Positions 34,510 through 43,482 of a stretch of 49,029 nt of DNA are shown in pieces. The stretch lies in assembly GCA_020073375.1 (NCBI GenBank), contig JAIQFG010000028.1, positions 1 through 49,029 of the forward strand, in the 5' to 3' direction. The DNA comes from Terriglobia bacterium (GTDB taxonomy: Bacteria > Acidobacteriota > Terriglobia > Acidiferrales > UBA7541). Each line of letters starts with the position of its first letter. Position 1 is the first letter of the stretch. The notes under the pieces are model-generated. The model searched no databases. It was not told the origin of the DNA and was given only the letters and a program-made list of their open reading frames with translations. A program made the translations under genes and the position numbers.

Positions 34510-35781
34510 TCATCCCAGGCGTTTTTGCAATTGCTCGCGGTAGCGCGCGGCGTCCACCGGTTGCTGCGCGACGCCGCTCTCGGCCGCCGCCTGCGCCACC
34601 GCAGGCGCTACCCATTGAAGCACGCGTGTGTCAAACGGTTTGGGGATGATGTACTCGGCGCCAAAGCCAAGCCGGTCCACTCCGTACACGCGGCAGAGGT
34701 ATTCCGGCACGGGTTCCTTCGCCAGAGCCGCCAGGGCGCGCGTAGCCGCCAGCTTCATGGCTTCGTTGATGGCCGTGGCCTGGGTGTCCAGGGCCCCGCG
34801 AAAGATCGATGGGAAGCCGAGAATGTTATTCACCTGATTGGGATCGTCCGAACGGCCGCTGGCCATGATGATGTCGCTGCGCGCGGCCAAACCTTCCGCA
34901 TACGCAAGCTCGGGATCCGGGTTTGCCAGCGCGAACACAATCGGGCGCGCCGCCATGGATTTCAGCATCTGTTGCGTGAATGCTCCCCGCACCGACACGC
35001 CCACCAGTACGTCCGAGTCCCTCACCACGTCAGCCAGCGTGCGCGCCGCGGTGTCCTGCGCAAAGCGCGATTTGTATGCGTTCATGCCTTCGGTCCGGCC
35101 CTTGTAAACGGCTCCTTTGGTGTCGCACAGAAACGTGTTCTCTCTTCGCGCGCCCAGCGAAACGAAGTGCTCCGCGCACGCGATCCCCGCCGCGCCCGCA
35201 CCGTTGACGACGATCTTCGCCTTGGCGATGTCCTTGCCCGCGATTTCCAGGGCATTGATCAATGCCGCGCCGCAGATGATGGCCGTGCCGTGCTGGTCGT
35301 CATGGAACACGGGGATGCGCATTGTCTTCTTCAGCGTCTCTTCAATGTAGAAGCATTCCGGCGCCTTGATGTCTTCCAGATTGATGCCTCCGAATCCCGG
35401 CTCGATCAACTGGCATACCTTGATTACGTCGTCGGGATCATGGCTGCCGATTTCAATGTCAAATACGTCGACGTCCGCGAACCGCTTGAACAGCACGCCC
35501 TTGCCTTCCATCACGGGCTTTGCGGCAACCGCTCCGATGTCTCCCAGTCCCAGCACCGCCGTGCCGTTGGTGACCACGGCCACCAGGTTGCCTCGCCCGG
35601 TATATTTGAAGGCGTCGCGTGGATTTTTTTCAATCTGCAGGCAGGGTTCGGCCACACCCGGCGTGTAGGCCAGGCTCAGGTCGCGCTGCGTGGCGCACGC
35701 CTTCGTCGGTTTCATTTCGATTTTTCCGGGGCGCCCCTCGGAGTGGTAGTCCAGCGCTTCCTGTTTTGAGATGGGTTTCAC
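34510..35781 (-). CDS. NAD(P)-dependent malic enzyme, short form
   Basis: Malic enzyme oxidatively decarboxylates malate to pyruvate. The 423-residue protein has the YTPGVAEPC motif, [49 protein letters not shown] and the metal-site [10 protein letters not shown]. The nucleotide fold is [16 protein letters not shown], and FALANPDPE follows. It lacks the C-terminal phosphotransacetylase domain of the long MaeB form. GTG 35781 has GGAG six bases upstream. NAD versus NADP preference cannot be decided. Confidence 0.94.
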   Translation of the reverse strand: MKPISKQEALDYHSEGRPGKIEMKPTKACATQRDLSLAYTPGVAEPCLQIEKNPRDAFKYTGRGNLVAVVTNGTAVLGLGDIGAVAAKPVMEGKGVLFKRFADVDVFDIEIGSHDPDDVIKVCQLIEPGFGGINLEDIKAPECFYIEETLKKTMRIPVFHDDQHGTAIICGAALINALEIAGKDIAKAKIVVNGAGAAGIACAEHFVSLGARRENTFLCDTKGAVYKGRTEGMNAYKSRFAQDTAARTLADVVRDSDVLVGVSVRGAFTQQMLKSMAARPIVFALANPDPELAYAEGLAARSDIIMASGRSDDPNQVNNILGFPSIFRGALDTQATAINEAMKLAATRALAALAKEPVPEYLCRVYGVDRLGFGAEYIIPKPFDTRVLQWVAPAVAQAAAESGVAQQPVDAARYREQLQKRLG

Positions 35782-35991
35782 GCTTGCTCCAGTAGTTGTC
35801 CGTAATCGTGTCTAACATCGGCGATCTTCAACATCGACTTTAACTTCCTGGCGGGATGCAAACAAACAATCCTTTGGATGAAAATCCCGAGGGCTCATTT
35901 TTCAATGGAGGTAAATCGTCCGGCACTCGAAAATCCAGGGATATGGGCATAAGATGGGTTACAATCACGATCTTATAAGGGGGCGAACGCC

Positions 35992-36918
35992 ATGAAGACT
36001 CCACATTTGATCTGGATCGTCGCCTTTTTTCTTTGCGCGCCGGCGGTTCCTGTGATGCAGGCCGCGCCGCAGCAGTCCCGCGCCACCAAAGCTTCCGAGG
36101 GCGCGGCATCCTTTGCATTCGAGCCGCTGGACCAGTGGAAAGCCGCGGTTCTTGCAGGCGACAAAGCAGCGCTCACGAATTTCTACGCGACCTCTCCTGC
36201 GGCCTCCGCGAAGACTCCTCAAGGTGAAACCCAGGATCCCGCCGAGGAGCCCGCATTCTGGTCCGCGCTTAAGCCGCAGGGCCTCGATCGCCTGGACGTG
36301 AAAGTGCTCGAAGTGAAGACGCCGCAGCCCGGCATGATGTCGCTGTATCTGCGATTTGAAGCTGGGGTTAAGACCAGCGACGGAGAAAAAACGGGGATCA
36401 TATCGGCTGGCCAGATTTGGCTGCAGAAGCTGGGAGAATGGAAGATCGTCAGGACGCAAAGAGGCGACATTGCCCCCAAGCCGGTCCGGCGATTGCCGGA
36501 ACCTGCAAAGCCCAATACGGCGCTCTATGCCGACCCCGCGGAGGGCCCGATCGAGATCTCCGCCGCGCTGGCCGCTGCTACCAAGGACCACAAGAGAGTC
36601 CTGCTGATCTTCGGCGGCAATTGGTGCTATGACTGCCATGTCCTGGACACGACGTTTCACACCAAGGAATTCGCTCCGCTGGTCAATGCCAACTTCCACG
36701 TCGTGCACGTCAACATCGGGAATTACGACGTCAACCTGGACCTTGCCAAAAAGTACGAAATCCCTTTGGAAAAAGGAGTTCCCAGCCTGGCCGTCCTGGA
36801 CCCGGATGGCACGCTGCTGGTCAGCATGAAAAATGGCGAGTTTGAATCCACCGTGCGGATCGGCCCCCAGGACGTTCTCGATTTCCTGAACAAATGGAAG
36901 CCCAACCGCGGGGGCTGA
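35992..36918 (+). CDS. Exported thioredoxin-fold protein
   Basis: The 308-residue protein begins with a signal peptide (LIWIVAFFLCAPAVPVMQAA). Residues 40-165 look like a SnoaL/NTF2-like domain (LDQWKAAVLAGDKAALTNFY ending in GQIWLQKLGEWKIVRTQRGD). A thioredoxin-like domain follows with redox motif Cys212-Tyr-Asp-Cys215 (GGNWCYDCHVLDTTF) and the cis-Pro region GVPSLAVLDPDG. The CYDC pair resembles DsbD-gamma/thioredoxin_7-type proteins. GGGGG precedes ATG 35992 by about ten bases. It is probably a periplasmic thiol-disulfide protein; its partner is unknown. Confidence 0.85.
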   Translation: MKTPHLIWIVAFFLCAPAVPVMQAAPQQSRATKASEGAASFAFEPLDQWKAAVLAGDKAALTNFYATSPAASAKTPQGETQDPAEEPAFWSALKPQGLDRLDVKVLEVKTPQPGMMSLYLRFEAGVKTSDGEKTGIISAGQIWLQKLGEWKIVRTQRGDIAPKPVRRLPEPAKPNTALYADPAEGPIEISAALAAATKDHKRVLLIFGGNWCYDCHVLDTTFHTKEFAPLVNANFHVVHVNIGNYDVNLDLAKKYEIPLEKGVPSLAVLDPDGTLLVSMKNGEFESTVRIGPQDVLDFLNKWKPNRGG

Positions 36919-37027
36919 AACTATCTCCCGAAGTCCGCAGTCGCCGGTTGCCATACACCGTTCGAGTCGGAGCCTTCCCCATTCGCCCCCGATTTTTAGC
37001 ACTTCATTGCTTCAGGTTTGACCTATG

Positions 37028-37044
37028 CGACCAATCCGGTCGTA
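37028..37044. promoter_or_regulatory. Upstream IscR-like operator
   Basis: GCGACCAATCCGGTCGT is an imperfect palindrome with the same outline (GCGAC-y-A-x3-y-GGTCG) as the site at 37125-37141. It lies about 45 bases upstream of the iscR -35 hexamer. Confidence 0.6.
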
Positions 37045-37088
37045 ATGTAACAAGCTGATGTCAGAGAGGTTGAACGTAGTGGCATCGC

Positions 37089-37118
37089 TTGACATTCGGC
37101 AGGACCAGGGTTTATTAT
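37089..37118 (+). promoter_or_regulatory. Sigma-70 promoter of the isc operon
   Basis: TTGACA at 37089-37094 and TATTAT at 37113-37118 are 18 bases apart. Transcription would start near 37125, inside the downstream operator, leaving a leader of about 25 bases to the iscR ATG. Confidence 0.75.
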
Positions 37119-37124
37119 TCATTT

Positions 37125-37141
37125 GCGACTAGTTTGGTCGC
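37125..37141. promoter_or_regulatory. IscR-like operator overlapping the transcription start
   Basis: GCGACTAGTTTGGTCGC is a palindrome centred just downstream of the -10 box and ending eight bases before the iscR ATG. The core GACTA-x3-TGGTC is close to the type 1 IscR site core (GACTA...TAGTC). Binding there would block transcription, as in autorepression of E. coli iscR. Confidence 0.7.
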
Positions 37142-37149
37142 ATATCCAA

Positions 37150-37587
37150 ATGTTGAAGCTTTCCAAGAAGGCGGATTACGCCTTGATCGCCGTACGGCAT
37201 CTGGCTACGCATGGCGCGGAGCGCTCGCAGAGCGCATCCGATATTGCGGAGGCGTACGGAATTTCCGCCACACTTCTGGCAAAGGTGCTGCAAAGGCTGG
37301 CCAAGCACGGCCTGGTCACCGCGCGACATGGATCGAGCGGCGGCTACCAACTGGCCCGTGCTCCGAAGGATATTTCCGCCCTGGAAGTGATCAGCGCGGT
37401 CGATGGGCCGCTGGTGATCACGTCTTGCGTCACCAGCCACGGCAACTGCGGGCAGAGTTCCACGTGCACGGTCCGCGAACCGCTGCGCCGGGTGAATGAG
37501 AGCATCGCCCAGGTATTGCGCGCGGTCACGATTTCGCAAATGACCGAGGACTCGCCTGACGCCGAACTGGTCGGGCTGTCGACATAA
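37150..37587 (+). CDS. iscR: Fe-S cluster-sensing Rrf2 regulator IscR
   Basis: The 145-residue Rrf2 protein begins MLKLSKKADYALIAVRHLA, with a winged helix containing ASDIAEAYGISATLLAKVLQ and RHGSSGGYQLAR. The cluster-binding Cys residues are Cys93, Cys100 and Cys106. The first spacing is six residues instead of the five in E. coli, and the His ligand position after the third Cys is not clearly kept. It is expected to repress the isc operon when loaded with a 2Fe-2S cluster. There is no ribosome-binding site before ATG 37150, and the leader is short. It is the first gene of a complete isc operon. Confidence 0.92.
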   Translation: MLKLSKKADYALIAVRHLATHGAERSQSASDIAEAYGISATLLAKVLQRLAKHGLVTARHGSSGGYQLARAPKDISALEVISAVDGPLVITSCVTSHGNCGQSSTCTVREPLRRVNESIAQVLRAVTISQMTEDSPDAELVGLST

Positions 37588-37674
37588 GTTTTGCCGTACG
37601 CGGGCTGCACCCGCACCCGGCGGCAATGAAGAACCTGAGTTCAGGGGATTGTAGAAACCGAGGGAGAAGCCAGC

Positions 37675-38904
37675 ATGGCGATTAAACTGCCGATTTACAT
37701 GGATTACCACGCCACCACTCCGGTGGACCCGCGCGTGGTCGATACGATGCTGCCGTACTTTCATGAGAAGTTCGGCAACGCAGCCAGCCGCAACCACTCG
37801 TTCGGCTGGACGGCCGAGGAAGCGGTGGAAAACGCGCGCGCGCAGATCGCGAGCCTGATCAACGCGTCGCCCAAGGAGATCATCTTCACCAGCGGCGCCA
37901 CCGAATCGAACAACCTGGCCATCAAGGGCGCCGCGGAAATGTATCGCGAGAAGGGCAATCACATCATCACGCAAGTGATCGAGCACAAGGCCGTGCTCGA
38001 TACCTGCAAGCGCCTGGAGAAATACGGCTACGAAGTGACCTACCTGCCCGTGGCCAAGGACGGCCGCATCGATCTGGACGACCTGCGCAAGGCCATCACC
38101 AAGAAAACCATTCTCATCTCCATCATGTACGCCAATAACGAAATTGGCGTGATCCAGCCGGTCCAGGAAATTGGCAAGATCGCCAAGGAACACGGCATCC
38201 TGTTCCACAGCGACGCCGTGCAGGCGCTGGGAAAAATTCCCATCGACGTGCAAAAAGACAATCTCGACATGATTTCCCTGACCGCGCACAAACTCTATGG
38301 CCCGAAGGGTTGCGGCGCGCTTTACGTGCGCCGGCGCAACCCGCGCGTGCAGCTTTCCGCGCAGATCGACGGCGGCGGGCACGAGCGCGGCATGCGTTCG
38401 GGCACGCTGAACGTTCCCGGAATCGTCGGCTTCGGCAAGGCCGCCGAGCTTTGCCAGCAGGAAATGGCTGCGGAAAGCGCCCGCCTGGGCGGCCTGCGCG
38501 ACCGCCTGAAGGACGCCATCTTCGGCAAACTCGACGAGGTCTATATCAACGGCTCGATGACCCATCGCCTGCCGCACAACATCAATATCAGCTTCGCGTT
38601 CGTCGAAGGCGAATCGCTCCTCATGGGCATCAACGACATCGCCGTATCCAGCGGCTCGGCCTGCACCTCGGCTACGCTGGAACCCAGCTACGTGCTCAAG
38701 GCGCTGGGCGTCGGGGAGGATCTTGCGCACACTTCGATCCGCTTCGGCCTGGGCAGGTTCAATACGCAGGAGGAAGTGGATTACGTTTCCAGCCGCGTGA
38801 TTGAGGTCGTCGAGCGGCTGCGCGAGTTGTCTCCGCTCTACGAAATGGCAAAGGAAGGCATTGACCTGAGCAAGCTGAACTGGAAGACAGCGGCAGAGCA
38901 CTAA
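37675..38904 (+). CDS. iscS: Cysteine desulfurase IscS
   Basis: IscS takes sulfur from cysteine and passes it as persulfide to IscU. The 409-residue protein has [35 protein letters not shown], the cofactor Lys206 in [26 protein letters not shown], and the active-site loop [17 protein letters not shown] with Cys330. The C-terminus ([20 protein letters not shown]) resembles the group I desulfurase tail that contacts IscU. GGGAG lies eight bases before ATG 37675. Confidence 0.97.
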   Translation: MAIKLPIYMDYHATTPVDPRVVDTMLPYFHEKFGNAASRNHSFGWTAEEAVENARAQIASLINASPKEIIFTSGATESNNLAIKGAAEMYREKGNHIITQVIEHKAVLDTCKRLEKYGYEVTYLPVAKDGRIDLDDLRKAITKKTILISIMYANNEIGVIQPVQEIGKIAKEHGILFHSDAVQALGKIPIDVQKDNLDMISLTAHKLYGPKGCGALYVRRRNPRVQLSAQIDGGGHERGMRSGTLNVPGIVGFGKAAELCQQEMAAESARLGGLRDRLKDAIFGKLDEVYINGSMTHRLPHNINISFAFVEGESLLMGINDIAVSSGSACTSATLEPSYVLKALGVGEDLAHTSIRFGLGRFNTQEEVDYVSSRVIEVVERLRELSPLYEMAKEGIDLSKLNWKTAAEH

Positions 38905-38952
38905 AGAGTTTTGTGAAGATATTCATCCGTATCCATTGGAGGGAGAAACAAA

Positions 38953-39372
38953 ATGGCGTATTCCGATAAGGTAGTCGATCACTACGAGCATCCGCGCAAC
39001 GTCGGCACCCTGCCCAAGGACGATCCGAATGTAGGGACCGGCCTGGTGGGCGCGCCCGAATGCGGCGACGTCATGCGGCTGCAGATGAAGATCAATCCCG
39101 AAACGCAGGTCATCGAAGAAGCCAAGTTCAAGACCTTCGGCTGCGGCTCGGCGATTGCCAGCTCCTCGCTCGCCACCGAGTGGGTCAAGGGCAAGACCGT
39201 TGCCGAGGCCCTGGCCATCTCGAATACGGACATCGTCCGCGAGCTGAGCCTGCCTCCGGTGAAGATCCACTGCTCGGTGCTCGCCGAAGACGCGATCAAG
39301 GCGGCCATCGAGGACTGGAAAAAGAAGAAGGAAGTTTCCGAGCCTGCCGCCAACGCGACCGCCGGAAACTGA
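38953..39372 (+). CDS. iscU: Fe-S scaffold protein IscU
   Basis: IscU is the scaffold on which the cluster is built. The 139-residue protein starts AYSDKVVDHYEHPRNVGTL. The three ligand Cys are Cys37 (GAPECGDV), Cys64 (FGCGSAIASSS) and Cys107. The HscA recognition motif LPPVK is at residues 100-104. The C-terminal tail (KKKKEVSEPAANATAGN) is longer and more polar than in E. coli. GGAGG lies ten bases before the ATG. Confidence 0.96.
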   Translation: MAYSDKVVDHYEHPRNVGTLPKDDPNVGTGLVGAPECGDVMRLQMKINPETQVIEEAKFKTFGCGSAIASSSLATEWVKGKTVAEALAISNTDIVRELSLPPVKIHCSVLAEDAIKAAIEDWKKKKEVSEPAANATAGN

Positions 39373-39395
39373 CAGTCATCTAAGTAAGCGCGTCT

Positions 39396-39460
39396 TGTGG
39401 GTCGCGGCTTTAGCCGCGACGTTTAGAGACGAGCAAGGGGGGCTTCAGCCCCTGACACCG
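39396..39460. repeat. Hairpins in the iscU-iscA gap
   Basis: TCGCGGCTTTAGCCGCGA (about 39401-39418) and GGGGCTTCAGCCCC (about 39440-39453) are perfect or near-perfect hairpins. They resemble parts of the mosaic repeat at 32492-32615, but no outer inverted pair is seen. Confidence 0.65.
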
Positions 39461-39509
39461 CGCCGAGCTGCACCAAAACATCGGCGCACGAGGTCTTTGG
39501 GGAACGGTC

Positions 39510-39839
39510 ATGATTCACGTAACGGAAAAAGCGGCAAGCAAGATTCAGGAATTGCTCGCCAAGGAAGGCGTTCCGGCCCAGACCGGCGGCCTGCGCGTGG
39601 GCGTGCAGGGCGGCGGCTGCTCCGGGCTCACCTACGCGATGCGCCTGGAGACGCAGGCGCGCGATCGCGACAAGGTTGTCGAGGAAAACGGCGCCAGGCT
39701 TTTCGTCGACCCGAAAAGCTATCTCTACCTGCACGAAACCACGCTCGATTATCAGGAAGACCTGATGCGCCGCGGTTTCGTTTTTCAGAATCCGCAGGCG
39801 TCGCGCAGTTGCGGTTGTGGCACTTCGTTTACCGCGTAG
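39510..39839 (+). CDS. iscA: A-type Fe-S carrier protein IscA
   Basis: IscA accepts and delivers clusters from IscU. The 109-residue protein has VTEKAASKIQELLAKEG, the GGCSGLTYAMRL block with the first Cys, DPKSYLYLHETTLDYQEDLM, and the C-terminal SRSCGCGTSF with the paired Cys ligands. ATG 39510 has GGGGAA upstream. It sits between iscU and hscB, the standard position. Confidence 0.95.
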   Translation: MIHVTEKAASKIQELLAKEGVPAQTGGLRVGVQGGGCSGLTYAMRLETQARDRDKVVEENGARLFVDPKSYLYLHETTLDYQEDLMRRGFVFQNPQASRSCGCGTSFTA

Positions 39840-40002
39840 GTTTTTTTTTGTCGCGCGGAGCTGTTGGCGCGTTTTTTCAGGGGATATCGGCTTCTCTCTC
39901 AGGGTAATCGAAAGCGCTTCCGCTTATAGTTCCACCAAGGAGAGCGAAACGCGTGGTTGGCCGGGAGGTGAGCCCGCCAGCCATTTTTTTTTGTGCTTTT
40001 TA

Positions 40003-40073
40003 GTAGCACAGGCATCAGCCTGTGGATTTTAGTTTGAGCAGGCCCAAACCCCACAGGCTGAAGCCTGTGCTAC
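40003..40073. repeat. REP/BIME-like element in the iscA-hscB gap
   Basis: It begins GTAGCACAGGCATCAGCC and ends with the inverted copy; the 23-base arms differ at one position. It belongs to the AGGCTTCAGCCT-core group. The rest of the 260-base gap (39840-40099) shows only T-runs and no gene. Confidence 0.9.
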
Positions 40074-40099
40074 TGGCGTCGCTGCTTGAATCTGATTTT

Positions 40100-40801
40100 A
40101 TGAGCGCACCAACCACAACCGCCGCGACGTCCGCCACCTGCGCGAATTGCTCCGCGCCCACCGGCGGGGCGCACTTCTGCCCCTCGTGCGGCAAAATTCA
40201 GCCGTTGCCGCGTGGCACGGATTTTTTCTCGTTTTTCGGCCTGCCCCAAAAGCTCACGGTCGACCTGGAGCAGCTCGAGCAGCGATTTCATTCGCTCTCC
40301 TGGAAGCTCCACCCGGACCATTTCGCGCGCGCTTCCGACGACGAACGCCAGCTCTCGCTCGATCGTTCCTCGCTGTTGAACGACGCCTATCGCACGCTGC
40401 GCGATCCGGTCGCGCGCGTCGAATACCTGCTCGGCCTGGCCGGAATGCGCAAGGAAGGCCAGAAAAAGCAGCAGGCGCCGCCCGAACTGCTCGAGGAAGT
40501 TTTCGAGCTGAACGAATCGCTCGACGAGCTGCGCGAAGCGCGCGCCTCGGGCGGAACCGCGGCCGCCATGGCCGGACTGCGCGCCAAACTTGAAGCCGCG
40601 CAGCACAAATTTGAAGCATCGCTCGCCGCCGTCGATCAGGAACTGGCGCGCGTCTCCGCCGAATGGGATGCCGCTCTCGATTCCGGAGCGGACGAGACTG
40701 CGAGCAGGAAATTGATGGAGAAAATGAACGAAGTATTGAACCGCCGTTCGTACATCCGGAACCTGGTGAACGGCGTGAGGCAGGAACTGGCGGAATCGTG
40801 A
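40100..40801 (+). CDS. hscB: Co-chaperone HscB with N-terminal C4 zinc-finger-like extension
   Basis: HscB is the J-domain partner that brings IscU to HscA. The 233-residue protein has the J-domain HPD at residues 71-73 (LSWKLHPDHFARAS) and a C-terminal helical domain (LNDAYRTLRDPVARVEYLLG, then a coiled region). It is longer than E. coli HscB (about 171) for two reasons. It has an N-terminal Cys14-x2-Cys17...Cys27-x2-Cys30 module (CANCSAPTG, HFCPSCGK), and it has a longer linker. Such an N-terminal four-Cys element is known from eukaryotic HSC20. ATG 40100 has no clear ribosome-binding site. Its TGA lies in the left arm of an inverted repeat. Confidence 0.93.
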   Translation: MSAPTTTAATSATCANCSAPTGGAHFCPSCGKIQPLPRGTDFFSFFGLPQKLTVDLEQLEQRFHSLSWKLHPDHFARASDDERQLSLDRSSLLNDAYRTLRDPVARVEYLLGLAGMRKEGQKKQQAPPELLEEVFELNESLDELREARASGGTAAAMAGLRAKLEAAQHKFEASLAAVDQELARVSAEWDAALDSGADETASRKLMEKMNEVLNRRSYIRNLVNGVRQELAES

Positions 40802-40886
40802 TTTGTGATTCGTGATTCGTAAATCGTGACAAACGTCCGAATCGGCTGTTGTTTTCACGAATTACGAATCACGAATCACAAATCAC
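40798..40886. repeat. Word-repeat inverted pair, GTGATTCGT type
   Basis: Arms 40798-40828 and 40856-40886 are inverted copies of 31 bases with one mismatch, built of GTGATTY words (outer end GTGATTTGTGATTCG). The hscB stop TGA lies at the first bases of the left arm. Only 27 bases separate the arms and no gene is enclosed. Confidence 0.92.
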
Positions 40887-40910
40887 TCGCAACCGGAGCT
40901 CGAATACGAA

Positions 40911-42791
40911 ATGCCCAGAACCGTCGGCATCGATCTCGGCACCACCTACAGCCTGATCGCGTATCAGGATAAGCGCGAAGGCCGCCCGAAGTGCATCCCG
41001 GGCCCGTACGGCACGCCGCTGTGCCCTTCGGTGGTAAGCGTGGACGCGGACGGCTCGATCATCGTCGGCGAGCCCGCGCGGCGGCGGCTGCTGACGCAAT
41101 CCGAGCGCACGATTTATTCCGTGAAGCGCCTGATGGGACGCGGCCCGGCCGACGTGCAGGACGAACTCAAGATTTTTCCTTTCCGCATCGATCCGGCAAG
41201 CAAAAATGTAATTCGCGTGCGCCTGGGCGATCGGGTGTTCACGCCGCCGGAAATTTCCGCGTTCATCCTGCGCGAGCTGAAGAGCTGGGCCGACGAATAT
41301 TTTCAGGACGTGGTGGACCGCGCTGTGATCACCGTACCCGCGTATTTCAACGATGCGCAGCGCCAGGCCACGCGAGATGCCGGGCGCCTCGCGGGACTCG
41401 AAGTCCTGCGCCTGGTGAACGAGCCGACGGCCGCGGCCCTCGCCTACGGTCTGCACGAACAAAAGCGCGGGCGCGTGGCCGTCTACGATTTCGGCGGCGG
41501 CACGTTTGACATTTCCATTCTCAAATTGATTTCGACCACCGAAGGCGACATTTACCAGGTGCTCTCGACCAACGGCGATACGCACCTGGGCGGCGACGAC
41601 ATTGACAACGCGCTGCAGGCGCTGGCGCGCGAGGAACTCAGCAAGCAGGGCGTGGACCTGGCCGCGCACCCCGACACCGTGCAGGAACTGCGCAAGGCGC
41701 TGATCGCGGCCAAGCATGAACTATCCGATGCCGCCAAAACCACGGTGAAATTTCCACTGCCCGATGGCGGGGACGCGGCTCTACTTGGAGCCCGGCAAAA
41801 GACTGTCTATTTCCGCGAAATCACGCGCGCCGAGTACGACCGCATCATTCGCCCCATCGTGGACCGCACCATGGGGCCCGTGCGCCAGGCGCTGGCCGAC
41901 GCCAAGCTCACCTCCGCCGAGATCGAGGAAGTCGTGCTGGTCGGCGGCTCCACGCGTGTGCCGCTGGTGCGCAGCACTGTTGAGGAATTTTTCGGCCGCC
42001 GCCCGCACGCCGAACTTAATCCCGACGAAGTCGTTGCGCTGGGCGCGGCCGTGCAGGCCGATATTCTCGAAGGTGGCGTGAACGATATGTTGCTCCTGGA
42101 TGTGACGCCGCTTTCGTTGGGCATCGAGACCATGGGCGGCGTGGTCGCTAAGATCATTCCGCGCAACTCCACCGTTCCGGCCAGCGCCCAGGAAATGTTC
42201 ACCACGGGCGTCGAGAACCAGACCGGAATCGACATTCATGTGCTCCAGGGCGAGCGCGAACTGGCTAAGGATTGCCGGTCTCTCGCGCGGTTCCAGTTGA
42301 AGGTTCCTCCTGGCCCCGCGGGCCTCGCGCGCATCGAAGTAAAATTCCTGATCGATGCCAGCGGCATCCTGCAGGTGGCCGCGCGCGATTTGCGCACCGG
42401 GGAAGAACACAAAATCGATGTGCAGCCGAGCTACGGTCTGGACGACGCCGCGGTCGAGCGCATGCTCGAAGAATCAATCGAATTCGCCGAGCAGGATTTT
42501 TCCGAGCGTCAGTTGATCGAGGCGCGCAACGAAGCCGAAACCGTGCTCCAGGCCACCGAAAAGGCACTGGCGCGCGAACAGGAGGAAGCCCCCGGCGATA
42601 TGCCGGCCGAGGAGCGCCACGCGCTCAACGGCGCCGTGACATCATTGCGCGAAGCCGTCGCCGGCAAGGACTACAAGCGAATCCGCGCCTTCGTCGACGT
42701 GCTGAACCAGGCCACCATGCCGCTCGCCGAGCGCATGATGAATCGCGCCCTGGGCGCCGCCCTCGAAGGGAAGAATTTAGGCGAAGTCTGA
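40911..42791 (+). CDS. hscA: Fe-S assembly Hsp70 chaperone HscA
   Basis: HscA releases clusters from IscU in an ATP-driven cycle. The 626-residue Hsp70 has the ATPase signatures [26 protein letters not shown] and [13 protein letters not shown]. The linker/substrate start is [20 protein letters not shown], followed by a substrate-binding beta domain and a helical lid. It is recognised as HscA rather than DnaK by context (between hscB and fdx) and by its shorter, non-acidic C-terminus without the DnaK EEV(E/K) tail. GGAG lies about 12 bases before ATG 40911. Confidence 0.95.
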   Translation: MPRTVGIDLGTTYSLIAYQDKREGRPKCIPGPYGTPLCPSVVSVDADGSIIVGEPARRRLLTQSERTIYSVKRLMGRGPADVQDELKIFPFRIDPASKNVIRVRLGDRVFTPPEISAFILRELKSWADEYFQDVVDRAVITVPAYFNDAQRQATRDAGRLAGLEVLRLVNEPTAAALAYGLHEQKRGRVAVYDFGGGTFDISILKLISTTEGDIYQVLSTNGDTHLGGDDIDNALQALAREELSKQGVDLAAHPDTVQELRKALIAAKHELSDAAKTTVKFPLPDGGDAALLGARQKTVYFREITRAEYDRIIRPIVDRTMGPVRQALADAKLTSAEIEEVVLVGGSTRVPLVRSTVEEFFGRRPHAELNPDEVVALGAAVQADILEGGVNDMLLLDVTPLSLGIETMGGVVAKIIPRNSTVPASAQEMFTTGVENQTGIDIHVLQGERELAKDCRSLARFQLKVPPGPAGLARIEVKFLIDASGILQVAARDLRTGEEHKIDVQPSYGLDDAAVERMLEESIEFAEQDFSERQLIEARNEAETVLQATEKALAREQEEAPGDMPAEERHALNGAVTSLREAVAGKDYKRIRAFVDVLNQATMPLAERMMNRALGAALEGKNLGEV

Positions 42792-42797
42792 AGTCAG

Positions 42798-42870
42798 GTG
42801 GCACAGGCTTCAGCCTGTGCGGTTTCTATTTTTTCAGGTTCTGAAAAGCACAGGCTGAAGCCTGAGCCAC
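42798..42870. repeat. REP/BIME-like element with GTGG heads
   Basis: It begins GTGGCACAGGCTTCAGCC; from the other end it begins GTGGCTCAGGCTTCAGCC. The 23-base arms match at 22 positions. It starts six bases after the hscA stop and shares its hairpin core with 40003-40073, while both heads are GTGG instead of GTAG. Confidence 0.9.
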
Positions 42871-42901
42871 CGAGTGCCGGAGCATTCGGAAGGAGACAAC
42901 C

Positions 42902-43312
42902 ATGGGCGGCAGCAATCCGTACATCGAACAAGTCAAATATTCGCCCGCGACGAAGAAATTCAAGGTGACGTTTGTCCGCGAGGGCAAAACCTTCGAGGTC
43001 GACCCTGAAAAAGTTCCCTACGCGCGCGAAGGTCTGCCGGGAAGCATTTTGGATATCGCCACGGGTTTTCACATGGGCCTGGACCACGCCTGCGGCGGCG
43101 TCTGCGCTTGCTCCACGTGCCATGTGATCGTGCATGAGGGCCTCGAGTCCTGCAACGAACCCACCGATGCTGAGCTCGACCAACTCGATGACGCGCCCGG
43201 GCTGACGGTGAAGTCGCGCCTGGGATGCCAGTGCGTCCCCGACGGCTCGCGCGATCTGGTCGTCGAGATTCCCGAGTGGAACAAGAACTACGCCAAGGAA
43301 GCGGAGCACTAA
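42902..43312 (+). CDS. fdx: ISC-type 2Fe-2S ferredoxin
   Basis: Fdx supplies electrons for cluster assembly. The 136-residue adrenodoxin-type ferredoxin has the cluster motif HACGGVCACSTCHV (Cys-x5-Cys-x2-Cys). The fourth ligand is in LGCQCVPDGS, where an extra Cys sits two residues away. EPTDAELDQLDDAPGL matches the family acidic helix. It has a somewhat longer N-terminus than E. coli Fdx. AAGGAG is seven bases before ATG 42902. Confidence 0.95.
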   Translation: MGGSNPYIEQVKYSPATKKFKVTFVREGKTFEVDPEKVPYAREGLPGSILDIATGFHMGLDHACGGVCACSTCHVIVHEGLESCNEPTDAELDQLDDAPGLTVKSRLGCQCVPDGSRDLVVEIPEWNKNYAKEAEH

Positions 43313-43350
43313 AATAAATTGACGGGGGTTTGTGCCAACAACCAACCCAT

Positions 43351-43390
43351 CGTCATTCCGAGGGCCAGCTCCTGGCCCAAGGAATCCCTG
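43351..43390 (+). repeat. Single arm of the CATTCCGA repeat family
   Basis: CGTCATTCCGAGGGCCAG is followed by CTC and CTGGCCC, then AAGGAATCCCTG. The head and tail match the family at 1990 and 12538, but the inner part is replaced by a different hairpin (GGGCCAG/CTGGCCC), and no clear right arm follows. Confidence 0.65.
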
Positions 43391-43482
43391 CTGGGTTACT
43401 TGGCCGTGGCAGGCCGGCGTCACGCACCGCCGCTTGCGGCGGACAAAATTCAAGATTTTGAATCTTCAAGGAGACACCCGAA

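Noticed and set aside
40798..40886. Possible small CRISPR array because of repeated GTGATTC units
   Set aside because: The repeats are 7-9 bases without unique spacers and are arranged as an inverted pair; no cas genes are present in the window.
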